Shown here piece after piece: positions 1-4,233 of a stretch of 6,263 nucleotides of DNA. The DNA comes from Propionibacteriaceae bacterium (lineage in GTDB: Bacteria; Actinomycetota; Actinomycetes; Propionibacteriales; Propionibacteriaceae): assembly GCA_003153855.1 (NCBI GenBank), contig PMBM01000058.1, forward strand, positions 12,997 through 19,259, in the 5' to 3' direction. The translations under genes were made by a program, and so were the position numbers. How positions within the stretch are numbered: position 1 is the stretch's first letter; each line of letters starts with the position of its first letter. The notes below the pieces were generated by a model, which saw only the letters and a program-made list of their open reading frames with translations, had not been told where the DNA came from and searched no databases.

Positions 1-978
1 ATCTCCTCGCCCGGCTGGGGCAAGCACGCGTGGAGCAACTTCTTCTCCCCGTTCCTCGCCCAGGCGACGGTCTTCGTCTTCAACTACGACCGCTTCGACG
101 CGGGAGCGCTCATGCAGGTCATGGACGCCCATGGCGTCACGACGTTCTGTGCACCGCCGACCGTATGGCGGATGCTCATCCAGGCCGACCTGACCCAGCT
201 GAAGAATCCGCCCCGCGAGCTCCTCGGAGCCGGCGAGCCGCTGAACCCTGAGGTGATCAGCCGCGTTCGCGACGCCTGGGGACAGACCATCCGCGACGGC
301 TTCGGGCAGACCGAGATGACGTGCAGCGTCGGCAACTCGCCGGGTCAGGTCGTGAAGGACGGGTCGATGGGGCGGCCGATGCCCGGCTACCCCGTGGTGC
401 TGCTCGACCCGGTCACCGGCGAGCTGAGCCAAGACGAGGGCGAGATCAGCCTCGACCTCTCGCAGAAGATCCTCGGCCTCATGGACGGGTACGACGCCGA
501 CCCCGCGATGACCGCCGAGGCGTGCCGCGACGGCTACTACCACACCGGCGACATCGCGTCGAAGGACGCGGACGGCTACCTCACGTACGTGGGACGCTCC
601 GACGACGTGTTCAAGGCGTCGGACTACAAGATCTCCCCGTTCGAGCTCGAGTCGATCCTGCTCGAGCACCCGTACGTGACCGAGGTCGCGATCGTGCCCA
701 GCCCCGATCCCGTACGACTCGCCGTGCCGAAGGCGTTCGTGACGCTCGCACGGGACATCGCCGCGAACCCCCAGGACGCGGCGAAGGAGATCTTCGCGCA
801 CGCCCAGGAACGGCTCAGCGCCTACCAGCGGGTGCGCATCATCGAGTTCGTCAACGAGCTGCCCAAGACCATCTCCGGCAAGATCCGCCGCGTCGAGCTG
901 CGGGAGCGCGAGGCCGAGCGTGTGGCCGACCCGGAGGCTGTCGAGGGCGCCCAGTTCCACGAGCGCGACTTCCGCTAG
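1..978 (+). CDS. AMP-forming acyl-CoA synthetase, medium-chain/acetyl-CoA synthetase-like (5' truncated by window)
   Basis: Adenylate-forming ligase that activates a carboxylic acid with ATP to an acyl-AMP and transfers it to CoA in the cytoplasm. The frame is open from base 1, so the N-terminal 200-odd residues, including the P-loop-like motif, lie outside. The visible 325 residues carry the expected order of motifs: APPTVWRM near residue 51, GFGQTE at 100-105, YHTGD at 180-184 with the ATP-ribose-binding Asp184, GRSDDVFKASDYKISPFELE from 198 (hinge and start of the C-terminal lid), and PKTISGKIRR at 288-297, whose Lys294 is the catalytic lysine of the adenylation step. The DYKISPFELE version and the following SPDPVRLAVPKAF stretch resemble medium-chain acyl-CoA synthetases (ACSM type). 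The true acid substrate cannot be told. Stop is TAG at 976-978. The gene is separated from the next by 175 bases and shows no functional link to it. Family certain, substrate class inferred. Confidence 0.93.
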   Translation: MSSPGWGKHAWSNFFSPFLAQATVFVFNYDRFDAGALMQVMDAHGVTTFCAPPTVWRMLIQADLTQLKNPPRELLGAGEPLNPEVISRVRDAWGQTIRDGFGQTEMTCSVGNSPGQVVKDGSMGRPMPGYPVVLLDPVTGELSQDEGEISLDLSQKILGLMDGYDADPAMTAEACRDGYYHTGDIASKDADGYLTYVGRSDDVFKASDYKISPFELESILLEHPYVTEVAIVPSPDPVRLAVPKAFVTLARDIAANPQDAAKEIFAHAQERLSAYQRVRIIEFVNELPKTISGKIRRVELREREAERVADPEAVEGAQFHERDFR

Positions 979-982
979 GAAT

Positions 983-1015
983 CCGCCCGGCCCGGGTTTC
1001 CGTACCGCCCGGCCC
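983..1015. repeat. 11-nt direct repeat upstream of the bL25 gene
   Basis: The sequence ccgcccggccc occurs at 983-993 and again exactly at 1005-1015, a start-to-start distance of 22 bases, about two helical turns. The same stretch can fold as a short hairpin (ccggg at 992-996 pairing with cccgg at 1008-1012, 11-nt loop), which could help terminate the upstream gene. No T-run follows. The repeat is exact. Its role as operator or terminator is speculation, and GC-rich composition makes such repeats likelier by chance. Confidence 0.4.
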
Positions 1016-1021
1016 ATCCGG

Positions 1022-1138
1022 TAGCCTGTGCGGGTTGCCTCGGCGAGGGGCGGCCCGTTACCCGGCCACCCGTGATCGACTAGGTCCTCCCTCGGACGAG
1101 CTCCTGCGCGGCGTACAAGGCCGCACCGACACACGAGG
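1022..1138 (+). promoter_or_regulatory. Possible promoter (-10 tagcct) and about 120-nt leader of rplY-pth
   Basis: The hexamer tagcct at 1022-1027 fits the TAnnnT form of actinobacterial -10 elements, but no good -35 stands at the usual spacing (nearest is tttccg at 997-1002, 19 bases away). An alternative pair is ttgcct at 1035-1040 and ttaccc at 1058-1063 with 17-base spacing, but its -10 is poor. If the first is right, the transcript has a leader of over 110 nt with a small hairpin (cctcggcgagg at 1038-1048). The bL25 and pth genes need a promoter in this gap or readthrough from the synthetase gene. The location is a weak call. Confidence 0.25.
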
Positions 1139-1140
1139 TT

Positions 1141-1146
1141 GAGGAG
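1141..1146 (+). promoter_or_regulatory. Ribosome binding site of bL25
   Basis: The sequence gaggag ends seven bases before the ATG at 1154. This is a strong Shine-Dalgarno with good spacing, and it rules out the in-frame TTG at 1139, which lies upstream of the site. Confidence 0.85.
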
Positions 1147-1153
1147 AATCACC

Positions 1154-1795
1154 ATGGCCGACCAGGTCACGTTGAGCGCCACGCAGCGCTCCGAGTTCGG
1201 CAAGGGCGCAGCGCGCCGCATCCGTCGCGCCCACCAGGTGCCGGCCGTCCTGTACGGCCACGGCGCCGATCCCGTACACATCAGCCTCCCGGCTCACGAG
1301 ACCCAGCTCGCGCTGCGCGTCGCGAACGTGCTGCTCGAGATCGACATCGAGGGCGGCAAGAAGCAGCTCGCGCTGCCGAAGCAGGTCCAGAAGAACCCGG
1401 TCAACGGCAACATCGAGCACGTCGACCTCGTGGTCGTACGTCGCGGCGAGAAGGTCTCCGTCCAGGTGCTACTGGTCACGGTCGGCGAGCACTCCACCGA
1501 CGTGATGGTCATCATGGACCAGAACACGATCACCCTCGAGGTCGAGGCGACCCACATCCCGACGCAGATCGAGATCGACGTCACGAACCTCGAGATCGGT
1601 CACGTCATCGCGGCCAAGGACCTCGTCCTGCCCGCCGGCGCGTCCTTCAACGGCAACCCGGACGACCTCATCCTCTCCGGCCACTCCGTCCCGTCGCAGG
1701 AATCGATCGACGCCGAGCTCGACACGGCTTCCGGCGCTGGCGAGGCTGCTGCTGCTGCGGCCCCTGCCCCGGCTGCGGACGAAGACGCGGAGTAA
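1154..1795 (+). CDS. rplY: 50S ribosomal protein bL25, CTC/TL5 type
   Basis: Binds 5S rRNA in the large ribosomal subunit. The long form with a second domain is also known as general stress protein CTC. The product is 213 residues, matching the long family form. The N-terminal L25 domain (about 5-92) shows EFGKGAARRIRRAHQVPAVLYGHG-like 5S rRNA-contact sequence from residue 14 and KNPVNGNIEHVDLV near 84-97. The C-terminal TL5/CTC beta domain (about 98-185) includes VEATHIP and LEIGHVIAAKDLVLPAG. The last 20 or so residues are a low-complexity Ala/Pro/acidic tail encoded partly by four GCT codons in a row, common in actinobacterial copies. One loop (GEHSTDVMVIMDQN) departs from the Ala-Pro-Gly-rich form I recall for this family. 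ATG 1154 was chosen for its gaggag site. Probably co-transcribed with pth, which begins 10 bases after the stop. Codon use is typical of the host. Confidence 0.95.
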   Translation: MADQVTLSATQRSEFGKGAARRIRRAHQVPAVLYGHGADPVHISLPAHETQLALRVANVLLEIDIEGGKKQLALPKQVQKNPVNGNIEHVDLVVVRRGEKVSVQVLLVTVGEHSTDVMVIMDQNTITLEVEATHIPTQIEIDVTNLEIGHVIAAKDLVLPAGASFNGNPDDLILSGHSVPSQESIDAELDTASGAGEAAAAAAPAPAADEDAE

Positions 1796-1805
1796 GCGAC
1801 TGTCC

Positions 1806-2402
1806 ATGGCATGGCTCGTGGTGGGGCTCGGGAATCCGGGCCCCACTTACGCGTCCCACCGGCACAACGTCGGCGCGATGGTGCTGGCCGAGCTCGCCCG
1901 CCGCGGCGGCGTGAAGCTCAGCGCCCACGCGCTGCAGCGCGCGAACACGGGCGATGTACGGATCGGGGTGAGCGGCGTCGGCGCTGTCGGAGCCGACACG
2001 GAGAAGGTGGTCCTCGCCACCTCCCGTACGTACATGAACGAGTCCGGCGGTCCGGTCGCCAAGCTGCTCGCGCACTACAAGATCACGCCGGACCACCTCG
2101 TGGTGATCCACGACGAGCTGGACATCGACTTCGGCAAGATCCGTACGAAGTTCGGCGGCGGCGACAACGGCCACAACGGCCTGAAGTCGATCCGCGGTGC
2201 GATCGGTACAGGCGACTTCTACCGCGTCCGCTGGGGCGTCGGCCGTCCGCCCGGCCGCCAGGAACCGGCCGACTTCGTCCTCACCGACTTCCCGAAGTCC
2301 CTCTCCGAGGACGTCGCCGTCGAGGTGGGCCGTGCTGCCGACGCCGTGGAGTGCCTCGTCGTGTACGGACTCGACGCGACCCAGCAGAAGTACAACTCCT
2401 AG
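1806..2402 (+). CDS. pth: Peptidyl-tRNA hydrolase
   Basis: Cleaves the ester bond of peptidyl-tRNAs released from stalled ribosomes and so recycles tRNA. Essential in most bacteria, cytoplasmic monomer. The 198-residue length is normal. The start WLVVGLGNPGPTYASHRHNVG holds Asn10 and the catalytic His20. Met77-Asn78 lies in TYMNESGG. HDELD at 102-106 gives Asp103, and GGGDNGHNGLKSI from 117 gives Asn124. These match E. coli Asn10, His20, Asn68, Asp93 and Asn114, so the enzyme should be active. ATG 1806 starts the conserved N terminus. The nearby ATG at 1811 is in another frame. The intergenic space after bL25 is only 10 bases and has no clear Shine-Dalgarno beyond ggag at 1789-1792 inside the bL25 gene, which suggests translational coupling. 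The rplY-pth pair is common in actinobacteria, and mfd is often close downstream. Confidence 0.97.
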   Translation: MAWLVVGLGNPGPTYASHRHNVGAMVLAELARRGGVKLSAHALQRANTGDVRIGVSGVGAVGADTEKVVLATSRTYMNESGGPVAKLLAHYKITPDHLVVIHDELDIDFGKIRTKFGGGDNGHNGLKSIRGAIGTGDFYRVRWGVGRPPGRQEPADFVLTDFPKSLSEDVAVEVGRAADAVECLVVYGLDATQQKYNS

Positions 2403-2433
2403 CCACGGCAGCTGCCGCCGTTGCCTGCCGTGG
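2403..2433. terminator. Perfect 9-bp dyad between convergent genes, likely bidirectional terminator
   Basis: ccacggcag at 2403-2411 and its exact complement ctgccgtgg at 2425-2433 enclose a 13-nt loop. The stem begins directly after the pth stop codon and lies 37 bases beyond the stop of the opposing radical SAM gene, the place expected for a shared terminator. There is no T-tract on either side, as is usual in actinobacteria. A second, overlapping 12-bp palindrome (gtggtgcaccac, 2430-2441) could form an alternative structure. Confidence 0.6.
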
Positions 2434-2469
2434 TGCACCACTGACACGGGCAGAACGGTCGTGCCGCCG

Positions 2470-3801
2470 TCAGACCCGGTACGCGAGCCGCCGTGCCAGC
2501 CGGCCGATGCGTTCGTAGGTCGCCATCCGGCACAGCCGTTCGGTCGCCCTCCCGTACTTGCGGTAGAGAATGTTGAACAGCAGGTACGGCCTCAACCGTC
2601 GGGTGTCGCCGGGGAGACGTCGTGCGATGTTGGGCCAGGAGTAGATCTGGTCGTACAGCCAGAGGTAGCCGTCTCGCAGCTCGTCGGCGGTCATCCCGAT
2701 CGGGGAGTAGACCACGTGCGCCGTGTCGTAGTGCGACAGGTCTTGGTCGAAGATGCGACCCTGCTCTGCCATGCGGGCGTGGAGCGCGGTGCCCGGATAA
2801 GGCGTCAGGATGTGTGAGGTCACCGTTTCGACGCGCCTGGTGACGATCCAGTCGAGGGTACGGGGAAAGATCTCCGGCTCGTCGCCGTCGAAGCCGAAGA
2901 CGAAGCTGGCGTCGAGCATGATCTGCCGGTCGTGGAGGGCTTCGACCAGGTCGTCGTACCTCTCGACCCGGTTCTGCCTTTTCCTGACACCTCGCAGCGA
3001 GGAGCTCGACAGCGTTTCGAGCCCGATGAACAGGCTCTCGCATCCGGTCTCGCGCATGTGGTCGAGGAGCCCGACCATCGAGGTCACGTTGGCCGTGACC
3101 GCGGCGTTCCAGCGCAGATCGAGCGGCGCAAGTCGGCGGAGCAGCTCTTGGGTCCATCGCGGGTCAGCGACAAAGTTGTCGTCGACGAACATCACGTGGC
3201 GAGTCGGCAACGCTCGAATCTCGGAGACGATGTCATCGATTTCCCGGTGACGATAGCCGACCGCGGTCGGCGCGCTGTTGTAGCAGAAGTCGCAGCTGAA
3301 GGGGCAGCCCCGGCTCGTCGACACGATCGACGTGTACAGGTACGGCGTGGGATCGAGGACGGTATTGGCCGGAGCCCTCATGGCGGATGTGCTCGTGCCG
3401 ATGTAGCGACTCTGCAGTCTGCCTCTTTCCGCATCCTCGACGATCTGGAGCCACGTGTCCTCGGCCGGGCCCACGCAGACCGCGTCGAAGTGCGGCTCGC
3501 ATCCGTCCGGGTCGCACGTGGGATGGACACCGCCGGCCACCACGGGGATGCCGCGGGCCCTGAACCGCGCTGCTATCTGTGCCGCTCTCGGAAGCAGGTC
3601 CACGGTCACACTCAACCCGACCAGGTCGGCTGGGCCATCGAGGTCGAGCGGCTCGACGTTCTCGTTCTCGATGGTCACGTCGTGTGCGTCGTTGATCATC
3701 CCCGCCAAGGTCATCAGGCCGAGCGGCGGCGACATCCTCCTCTTCAGGTCAGTGTCCATGGGGCGCAGGTGCATGGCAGGTTGGATCAGACGGATGCGCA
3801 C
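2470..3801 (-). CDS. B12-binding-domain-like radical SAM protein, substrate unknown
   Basis: An intact 443-residue radical SAM enzyme. Residues 1-130 look like a Rossmann-type cobalamin-binding domain of the BchE/HpnP-like class: SPPLGLMTLAGMI at 24-36, DLVGLSVTVD at 59-68, PVVAGGVHPT at 86-95. It lacks the DxHxxG cobalamin-ligand motif, as many of this class do. The radical SAM core starts at SRGCPFSCDFCYNSA, with the 4Fe-4S cysteines 166, 170 and 173 in CxxxCxxC. Further conserved-looking blocks are MFVDDNF (204-210), SLFIGLE (256-262), SFVFGFDGD (299-307), LTPYPGT (332-338) and a C-terminal PYLLFNILYRKYGR (405-418). I recall close family members in anaerobic Firmicutes. The start is GTG 3801, preceded at four bases by aggag (minus strand); the longer open frame upstream has no such support. 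The gene stands alone, convergent to pth and divergent from mfd. It uses AGA/AGG arginines freely, unlike its neighbours, suggesting transfer. Reaction could be methylation or another radical rearrangement. Confidence 0.9.
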   Translation of the reverse strand: MRIRLIQPAMHLRPMDTDLKRRMSPPLGLMTLAGMINDAHDVTIENENVEPLDLDGPADLVGLSVTVDLLPRAAQIAARFRARGIPVVAGGVHPTCDPDGCEPHFDAVCVGPAEDTWLQIVEDAERGRLQSRYIGTSTSAMRAPANTVLDPTPYLYTSIVSTSRGCPFSCDFCYNSAPTAVGYRHREIDDIVSEIRALPTRHVMFVDDNFVADPRWTQELLRRLAPLDLRWNAAVTANVTSMVGLLDHMRETGCESLFIGLETLSSSSLRGVRKRQNRVERYDDLVEALHDRQIMLDASFVFGFDGDEPEIFPRTLDWIVTRRVETVTSHILTPYPGTALHARMAEQGRIFDQDLSHYDTAHVVYSPIGMTADELRDGYLWLYDQIYSWPNIARRLPGDTRRLRPYLLFNILYRKYGRATERLCRMATYERIGRLARRLAYRV

Positions 3802-3805
3802 GTGA

Positions 3806-3810
3806 CTCCT
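3806..3810 (-). promoter_or_regulatory. Ribosome binding site setting the radical SAM start
   Basis: Read on the minus strand, aggag is followed by tcac and then the GTG start at 3801. The four-base spacing is short but usable. No comparable site precedes the in-frame ATG at residue 10, and the frame upstream of 3801 does not read like protein. A possible -10 (tatcgt, plus-strand 3834-3839) lies about 33 bases upstream of the start without an evident -35. Confidence 0.6.
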
Positions 3811-3812
3811 GA

Positions 3813-4090
3813 CCTGTTCGCCCGGGCGGGCCCACGATATCGAAGGCCGACCCCGACGCGGTCCCGCTCGCCAAGCTGCTGACCGACGACGACATGGTCC
3901 TGTACGTCGCGCAGTCGGACCGGCGAGCTCGGCACCCGTCATCCGGCTACAGCCAGGCAGCGTGGATGCTGTGGTCGACGAGCTGCTCGGCAGGAGCGAC
4001 TTCGTCGGCACGAGCTCGGTCGACCCGTTCTGCAGCTACTGGGACACGCACCGCCGAGTGGTCCGCGACGCGGCGGACGACCACGAATCC
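3813..4090 (+). pseudogene. Frameshifted coding remnant of unknown family
   Basis: Two adjacent stretches read like genuine protein in different frames. The first, frame of position 3813, gives ISKADPDAVPLAKLLTDDD then MVLYVAQSD up to about 3920, with essentially every codon ending in G or C. From about 3920 the sense passes to the frame of 3962: APVIRLQPG, SVDAVVDELLGRSDFVG, then SSVDPFCSYWDTHRRVVRDAADD up to about 4084, again with nearly all G/C third positions. After that the bias disappears, although the frame stays open to the TAG at 4220-4222. The join corresponds to loss of one base. The first frame has an upstream stop (3810-3812) and no ATG or GTG before the coding-like part, so the 5' end is missing or also shifted. 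I do not recognise the family. A sequencing error in a small real gene of roughly 90 residues is the alternative. Confidence 0.5.
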
Positions 4091-4233
4091 TCGTGTCCGT
4101 ATCGGCGTCGGCACCCAGAGGTGTCCAGTGGGCGCTTGCCGCGTCTGCGGTACGGAAATGAGGATCGCGGTGGGCTGACTGCTTGTCCGTCCCGGTCAGA
4201 CCCTGTCGTACAGCGCGGGTAGGGTTGGCGGCC
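4091..4233. other. Intergenic region upstream of mfd
   Basis: Codon bias is lost here in all frames, so this is taken as non-coding. It must hold the mfd promoter unless transcription comes from further upstream. A hexamer ttgtcc at 4183-4188 could be a -35, but no convincing -10 follows at normal spacing. A small hyphenated dyad, ctgt-cgt-acag, lies at 4203-4213. A short aggg at 4221-4224 is the likely Shine-Dalgarno of mfd. No LexA-type box (GAAC-N4-GTTC) is visible. Confidence 0.4.

Noticed and set aside
321..1142. Second plus-strand frame across the synthetase and the following gap
   Set aside because: The Arg/Pro-rich translation is a frame shadow of the acyl-CoA synthetase.
1139..1153. 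TTG at 1139 as start of bL25
   Set aside because: It lies upstream of the Shine-Dalgarno; the resulting five extra residues do not belong to the family N terminus.
1747..1760. Run of GCT repeats in the bL25 tail as a phase-variation tract
   Set aside because: Only a few trinucleotide units, in frame, encoding an alanine-rich tail usual for actinobacterial bL25. A change in number would not shift the frame.
1668..2447. Minus-strand open frame of 259 codons opposite pth
   Set aside because: Antisense to pth, whose catalytic residues are all present on the plus strand.
2932..3882. Plus-strand open frame of 316 codons opposite the radical SAM gene
   Set aside because: Its product has no recognisable motif, whereas the minus-strand frame carries the 4Fe-4S cysteine motif and the full radical SAM core.
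3802..4011. In-frame extension of the radical SAM protein upstream of its GTG start
   Set aside because: The extra 70 residues are low-complexity Ser/Arg/Pro sequence antisense to the coding-like plus-strand remnant, and the GTG at 3801 has an aggag site and begins the conserved N terminus.
2403..4233. Mobile element, integrase, tRNA attachment site or CRISPR around the radical SAM gene
   Set aside because: I looked for terminal inverted repeats, target duplications, tRNA-like sequence, transposase motifs and regular repeats and found none, so the insertion idea rests on gene context and codon use only.
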